Assembly: GCF_024172125.1 (NCBI RefSeq)
Contig: NZ_JAMZEA010000012.1
Location: 124,001 to 188,000, forward strand
Source: Actinomadura rupiterrae
GTDB lineage: Bacteria > Actinomycetota > Actinomycetes > Streptosporangiales > Streptosporangiaceae
Length of the DNA: 64,000 nucleotides
Direction of reading: 5' to 3'
Shown: positions 16,414-25,523 of the stretch, piece by piece
Numbering within the stretch: position 1 is the stretch's first letter
Layout of the letters: each line of letters opens with the position of its first letter
Program-made: the position numbers and the translations under genes
The notes under the pieces: model-generated
Seen by the model: only the letters and a program-made list of their open reading frames with translations
What the model was told of the DNA's origin: nothing
Database searches by the model: none

Positions 16414-19346
16414 CGGGCGACCTCAAGGTTGTAGACGGCCTGGTAGAGCCGGACGGGGACGGTCTCGTCGGGGATGCCCGCGGCGTCGAGCGCCTGCCCG
16501 AACCGCAGTCCCTCCTCGTCGAACAGCATCGCGATCCGGCTGCGCAGGTCGGCGCGCGCCTTGGCGCCCATGCCGCGCAGCGACTCCGCGCCGAACAGCG
16601 CCTTCAGCAGCCGCTGCGGGACGGCGCTGGTGCCGCCCTCGACGTTCACCTCGGACGTCCCGTAGCCGAGCAGCCCGATCATCAGCACCAGCGACAGCGC
16701 CTCGGTGTCGAACGACACGAGCTTGGCGACCGAGCGCTTGGTGACGCCCTCGGTGCGGACGAGCTCCTGGACGTGGTCCTGCCACGCGCTGACCGCCCGC
16801 GACACCCGCCGGGACAGCTCGGGCGACACCTCGCCGAGGCCCGGGACCGCCGACCCGGCCAGCACCTGCGTCCCGGCCGGGTGGCCGCGCCAGGCGGCCA
16901 TGCCCTGCTCGGCGGCGTGCTCGGCGGTCGACACGATCAGCGACTCCAGGCCGCTGCGCAGCGCGCCCTTCAGCGCGCGCACGCGCGCGGGGCTGCGGTG
17001 CCGCCGCGAGGAGCGGCGGCCGAGGCCGAACTTGTTGCGGCGGGTGCGGAGCGAGCGCAGCAGGTCGCCGGTGCCGGCGAAGTCCTGCCAGCGGGCGAGC
17101 ACCTCGCCGCGCAGCAGCGAGCCGTTGCGGGTCGCCTCGTCCAGCTCGGCGAGGGCCGTCCCGTAGGCGGAGTCGATCAGCCCGGCGAGCTCGCCGCGCA
17201 CCTCGACCTGCGCCTCCACGTGCTTGGCCAGCTCGGGGACGCGCGTCCGGAGGCTGTCCAGGACGCCGCCGAGAGTGTCGCCGATCACCACGCGGCGGTG
17301 GTCGGCGTCCTCGGCGATCGCGGTCAGGTAGCCGCGGATCTCCTCCACGGCCTCCTCCGGCAGCCGGCTCTCCTCGACCCGCGTCTCCGGGACGGTGAAC
17401 CGGCGCGCGTCGCCGACGCCGTGCTCGCCGAGCATCTCGCCGAAGTGGTCGACGACCTCGCCGCCCGCGCCGTCCGGCACCCGGGACAGCACGACGCCGA
17501 TCGTCGCGCCGTTCTCCCGCGCGCGCTGCAGCATCTGCCAGACCATCGCGTCCGCGTACCGGGACGCGGTGACCACGCACAGCCACACGTCCGCGGCGGC
17601 CATCAGCTTGGTCGCGAACTCGTAGTGGTCCTCGAAGACCGAGTCGAAGTCGGGGCTGTCCAGCAGGGCCAGGCCCGGCGGGATCGCCTCGCTGGTGATC
17701 ACGACGAGCTGGTCGCCCGCGATCGCGTCCGGCGCGGGGCCCCTGACCCGGCCCATGCCGGGCAGCAGCGGACCCTCCAGGAACCACTCGGCGTGCTCGG
17801 GGTGGCACACCAGGATCGGGCTGGACGTGGTCGGACGCAGCACGCCCGTCGCGCTGACCCGGCTGCCTACCAGCGTGTTCACCAGCGTGGACTTGCCCGC
17901 GCCGGTGGATCCGCCGAGCACCACGAGCATCGGCGCGCCCGCGCCCTCGATCCGCGGCAGCGCGTAGTCGACGAGCTGGTTGCGCAGTTCGAGCCGCTGC
18001 TCGCGCGCCTCCTCGACGCCCGGGACGTCCAGCACCAGCTCGAACGCGCCGAGCTGGTCGCGCAGGCCGGACAGCGCGCGGGTCAGCTCGCCCTGCCGCG
18101 TCCCGACCCCGGGCAGCGTCCCGGCCTCGGCCGCCTTCGCCGCGGCCACCAGCCGCTCGCCGGCCTTCCAGCCGCCGACCCCGGCCATCGCCTCGTCCCC
18201 GGGCCCGCCCGAACCTCCCCCGGACGCACCTTCCTCCCGCACCCGCTGAGCTTCCTCGTGCGCTCGCGGGGCTTCGTCACCCGCCCGGGCGCCTTCCTCG
18301 TGCGCCCGCGCGGCTTCAGAGCGCCGCCCGCCCGCGTCCTCAGCGGACGCGTCGGCTGGGTCGTGCTCGCGCGCGTCCGGCACATGCGCCTCCTGCGCGG
18401 GCGCGTCATCGCCGCCCTGCGCGCCGCTCGCCGCATGCCGCTGCTGGGCGGACGACTCGCCCGCGCCTTGCGCGCTCACCTCGTGCGACTTTTGCTTGGG
18501 TGCGTCGTCGGAGCCCTGGCCACTGCTCGGCACGGGCGCCTTCTGCGCGGACGGCTCGCCCGCGCCCTGCGCGCTTGCCGCGTGCCGCTTCCGCGCGGAC
18601 GCGTCCGGATCCAGCGGGTTGCTCGCTGCTAGCGACTCTTGCGCGGACGACTCGTCCCCGGCCTGCGCGCTCGCATCGTGCTGCTTCCGAGCGGAGGACT
18701 CGTCCGGACCCTGCGGGGTGCTCGCTGCTAGCGGCTTTTGCGAGGAGGACTCGTCCCCGGCCTGCGCGCTTGCCGCGTGCTGCTCTTGCGCGGACGCGTC
18801 GTCCGGGCCCTGGGGGCTGGTCGGCGTGGGCGAGGCGTTGGGGGGCTTCGGTTGCGCGTCGGACGGGCCGCTCGGCTCTTGTGCGGGTGGGTTGTCGGTG
18901 GCTTGTGGTTGGTTGGTGGGCGAGGGGTTCGACGGGGTGGTGTTCGCGTTCGGCTCCGCTTCCGGGTCGGGGCGGACGGGCGTTGCGGGGGCAGGTGGAG
19001 TGCCCGGTTCGCGGCTGGGAGCGGGAACCGGCACGGAGTCTGGGTGGACGCTCATGTTGGACGGTTCGTCCTCGGGCGACAGGGGGTTTTCGGCGGGCGC
19101 CGCGTGTTTCGGTGTGTGCGGCCTAGGCGGTGCAGGGGCAGTGGGGTCGTCGGCGGACGGTTCGGAGGCGGGCTCGGGCGCCGGACCGGCATCCGGCTCG
19201 GAAGCGGGGCCGGTAGCGGGCTCGGGGGCAGGGCGGGCATGGCGAGGGGCCGGAGCGCCCTTGCGGGCGTCCGGTCGCGCGGGCGGGTCGCCCGCTCGGG
19301 GGGCCTCCTCGTCGGGGGCCGCGCTCTGCTCTGCCGGGGGTCTCAC
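16410..19346 (-). CDS. Dynamin-family GTPase with a long low-complexity N-terminus
   Basis: As read from the GTG at 19346 the protein has 978 residues. The first ~385 are disordered Ala/Ser/Pro/Glu-rich sequence; residues ~170-330 hold ~17-residue repeats of the form (D/E)xSAQxxxAASAQxG. The folded part starts near an internal ATG at 18188 (MAGVGGWKAGERL), a possible alternative start. G1 is GGSTGAGKST (about residue 480) and G3 is DSPDFDS; the usual G4 NKxD is replaced by SRVP. The GTG overlaps the cysG stop by four bases, favouring the long form. It pairs with the following GTPase gene, which overlaps it by four bases. Confidence 0.8.
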   Translation of the reverse strand: MRPPAEQSAAPDEEAPRAGDPPARPDARKGAPAPRHARPAPEPATGPASEPDAGPAPEPASEPSADDPTAPAPPRPHTPKHAAPAENPLSPEDEPSNMSVHPDSVPVPAPSREPGTPPAPATPVRPDPEAEPNANTTPSNPSPTNQPQATDNPPAQEPSGPSDAQPKPPNASPTPTSPQGPDDASAQEQHAASAQAGDESSSQKPLAASTPQGPDESSARKQHDASAQAGDESSAQESLAASNPLDPDASARKRHAASAQGAGEPSAQKAPVPSSGQGSDDAPKQKSHEVSAQGAGESSAQQRHAASGAQGGDDAPAQEAHVPDAREHDPADASAEDAGGRRSEAARAHEEGARAGDEAPRAHEEAQRVREEGASGGGSGGPGDEAMAGVGGWKAGERLVAAAKAAEAGTLPGVGTRQGELTRALSGLRDQLGAFELVLDVPGVEEAREQRLELRNQLVDYALPRIEGAGAPMLVVLGGSTGAGKSTLVNTLVGSRVSATGVLRPTTSSPILVCHPEHAEWFLEGPLLPGMGRVRGPAPDAIAGDQLVVITSEAIPPGLALLDSPDFDSVFEDHYEFATKLMAAADVWLCVVTASRYADAMVWQMLQRARENGATIGVVLSRVPDGAGGEVVDHFGEMLGEHGVGDARRFTVPETRVEESRLPEEAVEEIRGYLTAIAEDADHRRVVIGDTLGGVLDSLRTRVPELAKHVEAQVEVRGELAGLIDSAYGTALAELDEATRNGSLLRGEVLARWQDFAGTGDLLRSLRTRRNKFGLGRRSSRRHRSPARVRALKGALRSGLESLIVSTAEHAAEQGMAAWRGHPAGTQVLAGSAVPGLGEVSPELSRRVSRAVSAWQDHVQELVRTEGVTKRSVAKLVSFDTEALSLVLMIGLLGYGTSEVNVEGGTSAVPQRLLKALFGAESLRGMGAKARADLRSRIAMLFDEEGLRFGQALDAAGIPDETVPVRLYQAVYNLEVAR

Positions 19347-20635
19347 GGATCCCGCCCCAAGTCCGCTCTGATGCTGTCGACCTGCTGTGCCACGGTGACG
19401 ACGTCGCCGACGACCACGATCGCCGGAGGCCGGACACCCGCGGCCGCCATCTCCCCGGTCACGGTGCCCAGCGTGGCGGTGAGCATGCGCTGTCCGGGGA
19501 GGGTGCCGTCCTGGATCACGGCGACCGGCGTGTCGGACGAACGACCATAGCGTACGAGGCTCTCGGCGATGAGGGCCATCCGCTCCACCGCCATCAGCAG
19601 CACGAGGGTGCCGTGCGCGCGGCCGAGCGCCTCCCAGTCGACGGTGGACGCCGGGTCACCGGGCGCGACGTGCGCGGACACGACGTGGAACTCCTGCGCG
19701 ACGCCGCGGTGGGTGACCGGGATGCCCGCCGCGGACGGGACGGCGACGGCGCTGGTGATCCCGGGCACGACCAGCACGGGGATGCCGTGCTTCGCGCAGT
19801 GGATCACCTCCTCCCCGCCGCGGCCGAACACGAACGGGTCGCCGCCCTTGAGCCGGACGACGAACTTGCCGAGCCGGACCTGCTCGACGATGTGCTCGTT
19901 GATCCGGTCCTGGGTGACGGTCCGGCCGTACGGGATCTTGGCGGCGTCGATGATCTCGACGTCGGCGGGCAGCTCGTCCAGCAGCTCGCGGGGCGCGAGG
20001 CGGTCGGTGATCACGACGTCGGCCTGGGCGAGCAGCTGGCGGCCGCGCACGGTGATCAGGCCCGGGTCGCCGGGGCCGCCGCCGACCAGCGCGACGCCGG
20101 TCGGCTTGGCGCGCGAGTGGCGGGCTTCGAGGGTCGCGTCGCGCAGGCCGTCCAGCACGGCGTCGCGGATCCCGGCGGCGCGGCGCGGGTCGCCGCCGGC
20201 GAGGACCCCGACCGTGGTCTCCCCGACCTGCCCGGACGCGGGCGTCCAGGCCGCGGACGCGTCGGCGTCGTCGGCGCGGACGCACCAGACGCGGCGGGCC
20301 TCGGCCTCGGCGGCGACGGCCGCGTTGACCTTGGCGTCGTCGGTGACCGCCTGGACGAGCCAGACCCCGTCGCAGTCGCCGGTCTCGAACGGGCGCGCGA
20401 GCCAGGTGATCCGGCCGTCCGCCACCAGGTCGTCCAGCGCCGGGGTGACCTCCGGGGCGATCAGCGTGACGTCGGCTCCGGCGGCCAGCAGGGCGGGGAC
20501 GCGGCGCTGCGCGACCCGTCCGCCGCCGACGACGAGGACGCGTCGCCCGCCGAGTCGCAGGCCAAGCAGGTACGGGGGCACGGGCATCTCTCGCTCGGGA
20601 GTTCTCTCGTTCAGTCGGACTCGGGTGACGGACAT
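19343..20635 (-). CDS. cysG: Siroheme/precorrin-2 synthase: dehydrogenase plus uroporphyrinogen-III C-methyltransferase
   Basis: The N-terminal ~150 residues form a Rossmann domain (VLVVGGGRVAQRR) of the precorrin-2 dehydrogenase type. From residue ~165 the SAM methyltransferase (SUMT/CobA) follows: VALVGGGPGDPGLIT, LKGGDPFVFGRGGEE, VVPGITSAVAVPSAAGIPVTHRG. It converts uroporphyrinogen III to precorrin-2, the branch point to B12 and siroheme. Start is uncertain: ATG 20635 (430 aa) or ATG 20587 (MPVPPYLLGLRLGG, 414 aa), the latter closer to family N-termini. It lies 138-186 bases after the B12 operon and overlaps the GTPase gene, so it may have its own promoter. Confidence 0.9.
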   Translation of the reverse strand: MSVTRVRLNERTPEREMPVPPYLLGLRLGGRRVLVVGGGRVAQRRVPALLAAGADVTLIAPEVTPALDDLVADGRITWLARPFETGDCDGVWLVQAVTDDAKVNAAVAAEAEARRVWCVRADDADASAAWTPASGQVGETTVGVLAGGDPRRAAGIRDAVLDGLRDATLEARHSRAKPTGVALVGGGPGDPGLITVRGRQLLAQADVVITDRLAPRELLDELPADVEIIDAAKIPYGRTVTQDRINEHIVEQVRLGKFVVRLKGGDPFVFGRGGEEVIHCAKHGIPVLVVPGITSAVAVPSAAGIPVTHRGVAQEFHVVSAHVAPGDPASTVDWEALGRAHGTLVLLMAVERMALIAESLVRYGRSSDTPVAVIQDGTLPGQRMLTATLGTVTGEMAAAGVRPPAIVVVGDVVTVAQQVDSIRADLGRDP

Positions 20636-20656
20636 GTGTGTTTGTGGACCAAAGGT

Positions 20657-20683
20657 ACTCGGCTCGGGGGCGCGGTGCCGAGT
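20657..20683. promoter_or_regulatory. 7-bp inverted repeat between bluB-cobT and cysG
   Basis: ACTCGGC (20657-20663) and GCCGAGT (20677-20683) lie around 13 bases, between the cobT stop and the cysG start. It could terminate the B12 operon or regulate cysG. Confidence 0.35.
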
Positions 20684-20773
20684 TCTCCCCGGCAGTCGAC
20701 ACCCGAGCGTGACTCAAAGCGTGACCGCCGTGTTACCCGGCCGCATCCTTCCGCTCTGACCTCGGCCGACTTG

Positions 20774-22873
20774 TTACTTCCCCGCTTCCTTCTCGCTGAC
20801 GCCGGCGGAGTCGAACGTCGCGACCTCGTGCAGGACGCGGGCGGCGCCCTGGACCAGCGGCAGGGCCAGCAGCGCGCCGGTCCCCTCGCCGAGCCGGAGC
20901 TCCAGGTCGACCAGCGGGCGCAGCCCGAGGTGCGCGACGGCGGCGCTGTGGCCCGGCTCGGCGGACCGGTGCCCGGCGATGCACGCGCCCAGCGCGTCCG
21001 GGCAGAGCGCGGTGGCGACGAGCGCGGCCGCCCCGGCGATCACCCCGTCCAGGACGACCGGCACCTGCAGCGCCGCCGCCCCGAGGATGAACCCGGCGAT
21101 CCCGGCATGCTCCAGCCCGCCGACCGCCGCCAGCACCTCCAACGCATCCCGCCCCACCGCAGGCCCCCCAACGCCGCCCCGCCCGGACGCCTCGCCCGAC
21201 GCAGCACCCGCGACCCGCGCGGAGGCACCCGTCGCGGCGCCCGTGACCTGCTCGGACGCACCCGTCGCGAGGCCCGTGACCTGCGTGGACGCGTCCGGCG
21301 TGGCGCGCGTGGCCTGCGCGGACGCATCCGGTGTGGTCTCCGGGCTCCGCTGGGGCGGCACGTCCGGCCCATGGGAAGGCGCGGCGTCCGCTACGCCCGA
21401 GGACGTGGCGTCCGGCGGGGGCGTCGTGTCGAGGTTGTGGAGGCGGAGGGCGGTGCGGACCACCTCGACCTTGCGGGCGTGGGTGGCGTCGTCGATGCCG
21501 GTGCCGCGGCCGGTGACGGCCTCGGGCGGGAGGCCGGTGAAGGCGGCGATCAGGGCGGCGGACGCGGTGGTGTTCGCGATGCCCATGTCGCCGGTGATCA
21601 GGCAGTGCGCGCCGGACGCGACCAGGTCGCGGGCCACCTCGATGCCCGTCTCGACCGCCTGGCGCGCCTGCTCGGGCGTCATCGCGGGCCCCTGGGTCAT
21701 GTCCGCGGTGCCCGGCGCGACCTTGCGGGTGATCAGGCCCGGCGCGGGCGGCAGCGGCGCCGCGACGCCGATGTCGACGACGGAGACCTCGGCTCCGACC
21801 TGGCCCGCGAAGGCGTTGACGACCGCGCCGCCCGCCAGGAAGTTGGCGACCATCTGGGCCGTCACCTCCTGCGGCCACGGCGTGACGCCCTGGGCGTGCA
21901 CGCCGTGGTCGGCGGCGAAGATCGCGACGGCGGCGGGTTCGGGCAGCGGCGGCGGGCACGTCCCGGCGAGCCCGGCGAGGCGGACCGAGACGTCCTCCAG
22001 GACGCCGAGCGCGCCGGGCGGCTTGGTGAGCCGGTCCTGCAGCTCCCGGGCGTCCCGCATGGCGGACGCGTCGAGCGGCCGGACGCCCTCGACGGTCTGG
22101 GCGATCAGATCCACGATGTCCTCCCCTGGCAGCGCTCGCTGCCCGTACTTCTCCCGGTGGACGGCCCAGGCGAGCGGACGCCGCCGTGCCCAGCCGCTCA
22201 GCGCCAGCTGCGGCGCGGGCGGGAACTCCCGCACGTGCCCGGCGCACAGATACGCGACGATCTCCAGATGCGGCGGCAGCTCCAGCTCGGCCGCCAGCTC
22301 GCGCTCGTCGAAGAAGCTGACCCAGCCGATGCCGAGGCCCTCGGCGCGAGCGGCCAGCCACAGGTTCTGGACGGCGCACGCGACCGAGTACGGCGCCATC
22401 GCGGGCTGGGTCCGGCGGCCGAGCGGGTTCGGGCCGCCACGCGTCGGGTCGCAGGTCACGACGATGCTGACCGGGGCCTCCCGGATCGCCTCGACCTTCA
22501 TCCCGTCGAACCGCGCCGCGCGGGACCGCACGAGCGACCCGGCGTAGTCGAGCCGCTGCCGCTCGGCCAGCGCCCGGACGCGCTCGCGCTTCGCCTCGTC
22601 CCGGATGATCAGGAAGTCCCACGGCTGGGTGAGGCCGACGGACGGGCCGCGGTGCGCGGCGTCCAGCACGCGGGTGAGCAGCGCGTCGTCCACGGGCAGC
22701 GGCAGGAAGCCGGTCCGCATGTCCCGGCGCTCGGCGATCACCCGCCGCACCGCCGCCCGCTCCGCCTCGCTGAACCCCTCCGCAGACCCCAACCCCGCCG
22801 CCGAGCCCGAACCCGGGGGCTTCGCGGAGGTCGGGGGGACGGGGGTGGTGGCCTCGTCAGGTGCCGAGGTCAC
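20774..22873 (-). CDS. BluB-CobT fusion: DMB synthase plus nicotinate-nucleotide:DMB phosphoribosyltransferase
   Basis: The 699-residue protein joins two consecutive lower-ligand steps. Residues ~35-250 are BluB, an FMN-destroying flavoenzyme that makes 5,6-dimethylbenzimidazole (RRDMRTGFLPLPV, HRGPSVGLTQPWDF, GWVSFFDE). Residues ~255-699 are CobT, which activates DMB to alpha-ribazole phosphate (LTKPPGALGVLE, FAADHGVHAQGVTPWP, ITGDMGIANTTASAAL, LGEGTGALLALPL). Residues ~483-573 (DNA 21155-21427) are a 91-residue Ala/Thr/Pro-rich insertion inside CobT, between RLHNLD and GRDALEVLAAVGGLE, with repeats like ATGASxxVTGA. The GTG start has GGAGG six bases before it and overlaps cobC by 17 bases. 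Last gene of the operon. Confidence 0.92.
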   Translation of the reverse strand: MTSAPDEATTPVPPTSAKPPGSGSAAGLGSAEGFSEAERAAVRRVIAERRDMRTGFLPLPVDDALLTRVLDAAHRGPSVGLTQPWDFLIIRDEAKRERVRALAERQRLDYAGSLVRSRAARFDGMKVEAIREAPVSIVVTCDPTRGGPNPLGRRTQPAMAPYSVACAVQNLWLAARAEGLGIGWVSFFDERELAAELELPPHLEIVAYLCAGHVREFPPAPQLALSGWARRRPLAWAVHREKYGQRALPGEDIVDLIAQTVEGVRPLDASAMRDARELQDRLTKPPGALGVLEDVSVRLAGLAGTCPPPLPEPAAVAIFAADHGVHAQGVTPWPQEVTAQMVANFLAGGAVVNAFAGQVGAEVSVVDIGVAAPLPPAPGLITRKVAPGTADMTQGPAMTPEQARQAVETGIEVARDLVASGAHCLITGDMGIANTTASAALIAAFTGLPPEAVTGRGTGIDDATHARKVEVVRTALRLHNLDTTPPPDATSSGVADAAPSHGPDVPPQRSPETTPDASAQATRATPDASTQVTGLATGASEQVTGAATGASARVAGAASGEASGRGGVGGPAVGRDALEVLAAVGGLEHAGIAGFILGAAALQVPVVLDGVIAGAAALVATALCPDALGACIAGHRSAEPGHSAAVAHLGLRPLVDLELRLGEGTGALLALPLVQGAARVLHEVATFDSAGVSEKEAGK

Positions 22874-23894
22874 GCAGGGCCTCCAGGAGTTCGTCGTTGG
22901 CCGCGCGGTCGCGGACGGCGATGCGGAGCCAGTCGGGGCCGAGGCCGGGGAAGGTGTCGCCGCGCCGGACGGCGAAGCCGCGCTGCCGCAGCAGGGCGCG
23001 GATGCCCAGGGCGTCCGGGACGCGCAGGCACAGGAAGGACGCGCGCGCCTCCGGGACGACGTAGAGGCCGCGTCCGGTGAGCTCGGCGGCGAGGCGGTCG
23101 CGCTCGGCGCCCATCTCGGCGGCCCAGGCGTCCGCCTCGGCGACGGCCTCGGGGCCGCTGCACGCCTCGATCGCGACGAGCGCGGGCGTGGAGACCGCCC
23201 AGAGCGGCTGGGCCGCGGCGAGCCGGGTGACCAGGTCGGGCGCGGCGAGGAGGTAGCCCGCGCGGAGCCCGGCGAGCCCCCAGGTCTTGGTGAGGCTGCG
23301 GACGACGACGAACCCGGACGGCAGCCGTCCGGCGAGGCTCTCGGGCTCGCCCGGGACGCAGTCCATGAACGCCTCGTCCACGATGACCGTCCGGCCGGGG
23401 CGGACGAGCGAGGCGATCGCGGACGCCGGGTGCAGCACCGACGTCGGATTGGTCGGGTTCCCGATCACCACGAGGTCGGCGCCCGCGGGGACGGCGGCGG
23501 GGTCGAAGGCGAAGTCCTTGCCCAGCAGCACCCGCTCGACCTGGTGCCCGGCGGCGCGCAGGGCGGCCTCGGGCTCGGTGAACTGCGGGTGGACGACGAC
23601 CGCGTGGCGGGGTTCCAGGACGCGCGCGAGCAGCACGAACGCCTCGGCCGCCCCGGCGGTGAGGAGCACCTCGTCCGGGGAGCGGCCGTGCCGGCGCGCG
23701 ACGGCCCGGCGGGCGGGCCGCGGGTCGGGGTAGGCCGCCAGGTCGGCGACCGAGCCGCGGATGCGGTCGGCCAGCCAGGCGGGCGGTGTCGCGGTGCGCA
23801 CGTTCACCGCGAAGTCGCGGAGCCCGTCGCCCACCTCGGCGTCGCCGTGGTGGGAGAGATCGACATCTTCGCCGGTCAGTGCCTCAAGGTTCAC
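22857..23894 (-). CDS. cobC: CobC-type PLP aminotransferase (threonine-phosphate decarboxylase family)
   Basis: A fold-type I PLP enzyme of the histidinol-phosphate aminotransferase/CobD superfamily, as in actinobacterial CobC, thought to make aminopropanol phosphate for the nucleotide loop. Visible parts: LTAGAAEAFVLLARVL, the PLP-contacting IGNPTNPTSVLHP, VDEAFMD and the lysine motif RSLTKTWGLAGLRAGYLL, ending in a small domain. The GTG at 23894 has GGGG six bases upstream and gives ~345 residues; a TTG at 23906 would add four residues without a ribosome site. Located between cbiX and bluB-cobT. Confidence 0.85.
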   Translation of the reverse strand: MNLEALTGEDVDLSHHGDAEVGDGLRDFAVNVRTATPPAWLADRIRGSVADLAAYPDPRPARRAVARRHGRSPDEVLLTAGAAEAFVLLARVLEPRHAVVVHPQFTEPEAALRAAGHQVERVLLGKDFAFDPAAVPAGADLVVIGNPTNPTSVLHPASAIASLVRPGRTVIVDEAFMDCVPGEPESLAGRLPSGFVVVRSLTKTWGLAGLRAGYLLAAPDLVTRLAAAQPLWAVSTPALVAIEACSGPEAVAEADAWAAEMGAERDRLAAELTGRGLYVVPEARASFLCLRVPDALGIRALLRQRGFAVRRGDTFPGLGPDWLRIAVRDRAANDELLEALRDLGT

Positions 23895-23910
23895 TTGATA
23901 CCCCAACGTT

Positions 23911-24885
23911 TCAGCGGGCGTGAACGTGCCCGGCGCCGTGCCCGTGGCCGTGGTCGCCGCCGTGCCCGTGGTCGCCCGCGTGGCCGTGGCCGTGTCCGGA
24001 CGGGTCGTCCGGGTGGTGGTGCGGGGTCTGCGGCGCGCCGACCTTGTCCTCGAAGCCGGGCATCGCGATGCGGTAGACGCAGGTGTCGCAGTTCATCCGG
24101 ATGTCGCCGCGCAGCGCCTCCTCGTACCGCTCGACCACGATGTCGGCGAGGCCGTCGCAGTCGCCGATGACCTCGGCGCACCGGACGTCCACCCCGGGAT
24201 GTGACGCGGCCCACTGCTCGGACTCGGACACGACCCGGTCCGGCAGGACGCCGGAGAACAGGAAGTACGGCAGCACGACGATCCGCTCCGCGCCGAGCCG
24301 CCGCAGCCGCTCCAGCCCCTCGGGAACGCTCGGCCGGGCGAGCGAGATGAACGCCGGCTCGACCGCCGCGAGGCCGCGTCCCTGCTCCGGGCCGCCCGCG
24401 CCGCGTCCCTCCCAGAACAGCCGCGCGACCTTGTGCACCTCGGCGTTCGCGTCCGGATCGGTCGACCCGCGTCCGACCAGCAGGACGGCCGTCCCGCCCG
24501 CGACCGGATCCGGACCCGCGTCCAGGGCGGCGGCCAGGCGCTCGTCCAGGAGGGTGAGGAGGGTCGGGTGCGGGCCGAGGGGACGGCCGTAGGCGTAGGA
24601 CAGACCCGGGTGGCGGACGATCTCGCGCGCCATCGCGCCCGGGATGTCGCCCTTGCCGTGTCCGGCGCCGACCAGCACGAGCGGGACGGCCGCGACGTGC
24701 CGGTGCCCGTCCGCGTACAGATCGGCGACGGCCTCGGTCAGCGGCGGACGGGACAGCTCGATGAACCCGCCGGTCACCGCCGTCCCGGCCATGCGGCGGG
24801 CGAGCCGTCCGACGAACCGGCCGAAGTCGGCGACGCCCGCCTCCGACTGCGTGCCGTGCCCGACGACCAGAAGCGGCGCGTTCAC
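23911..24885 (-). CDS. cbiX: Two-domain CbiX/SirB-type chelatase with a His-rich tail
   Basis: The 324-residue protein has two CbiX repeats: LLVVGHGTQSEAGVADF and VLLVGRGSTDPDAN open each half, with VPLVLVGAGHGKGDIP and VLPYFLFSGVLPDRV later. Such proteins insert Co2+ (or Fe2+) into sirohydrochlorin. The last ~27 residues are almost only His, Gly and Asp, a metal-binding tail seen in some CbiX proteins. A CxxC-like pair (NCDTCVYR) lies just before, which may bind a cluster or metal. The GTG start overlaps the cobH stop by four bases. With chlI/D at the other end of the operon, two cobalt-insertion routes are suggested. Confidence 0.92.
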   Translation of the reverse strand: MNAPLLVVGHGTQSEAGVADFGRFVGRLARRMAGTAVTGGFIELSRPPLTEAVADLYADGHRHVAAVPLVLVGAGHGKGDIPGAMAREIVRHPGLSYAYGRPLGPHPTLLTLLDERLAAALDAGPDPVAGGTAVLLVGRGSTDPDANAEVHKVARLFWEGRGAGGPEQGRGLAAVEPAFISLARPSVPEGLERLRRLGAERIVVLPYFLFSGVLPDRVVSESEQWAASHPGVDVRCAEVIGDCDGLADIVVERYEEALRGDIRMNCDTCVYRIAMPGFEDKVGAPQTPHHHPDDPSGHGHGHAGDHGHGGDHGHGHGAGHVHAR

Positions 24886-25523
24886 TGGGGGTCCCCCTCG
24901 TGGTAGAGCAGTGCGTTGCAGGCGGCGGCCGCGACGGCGGAGCCGCCCTTCTCGGAGTAGTTGCTGACCTGCGGCAGGCCGCTGTCGCGCAGCGCCTGCT
25001 TGGACTCGGTCGCGCCGACGAACCCGACCGGCAGGCCGATCACCAGCGCCGGCCGGACGCCCCGCTCGATGATCTCGACCAGCGCGGTGGGCGCGCAGCC
25101 GACGACCCAGACCGCGCCCGGGCCGACCTCGGCGTAGGCGAGCCGGACGGCGGCGGCGGACCGGGTGATCCCGGCGGCGCGGGCCATCCGCCCGGTGGCC
25201 GGGCCCGCGACCTGGCAGACCACGTCGCGGGCGGTGATCCCGGCGGCGACCATCTCGACGTCGGTGACGATCGGCGCGCCCGCGCGCAGCGCCGCGAGCC
25301 CCTGGAGGAGGTCCTCCTCGCGGGTCAGGATGTCGACCGCGTACTCCAGGTCGGCGCTGGCGTGGATGACCCGCTCGGTGACGGCGCGCCACAGCGGCGG
25401 CATCGGCGACAGGTCCACGCGCGAGCGCAGGATCCGGTACGACTCGACCTCGATCGGATGCGGCTTCCGCACGCGCGGAGCCGCCCCGTCCGCGGGACGC
25501 GGGGACGTCGCGTTCTCGGTCAT
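24882..25523 (-). CDS. cobH: Precorrin-8X methylmutase (CobH/CbiC)
   Basis: The 213-residue enzyme moves a methyl from C-11 to C-12, giving hydrogenobyrinate/cobyrinate. Motifs: HPIEVESYRILRSRVDLS, RVIHASADLEYA, GAPIVTDVEMVAAGI, VIGLPVGFVGATESK (family hallmark) and SNYSEKGGSAVAAAACNALL. The catalytic His is in IHASAD. The ATG at 25523 lies near a GAGGAGGAAC site and overlaps the ferredoxin stop by four bases. Length is normal. Confidence 0.95.
   Translation of the reverse strand: MTENATSPRPADGAAPRVRKPHPIEVESYRILRSRVDLSPMPPLWRAVTERVIHASADLEYAVDILTREEDLLQGLAALRAGAPIVTDVEMVAAGITARDVVCQVAGPATGRMARAAGITRSAAAVRLAYAEVGPGAVWVVGCAPTALVEIIERGVRPALVIGLPVGFVGATESKQALRDSGLPQVSNYSEKGGSAVAAAACNALLYHEGDPQ

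Noticed and set aside
19613..23080. A 1155-codon open frame on the + strand across the B12 genes
   Set aside because: It is antisense to cysG, bluB-cobT and cobC, with Arg/Gly/Asp-rich composition and no motif.
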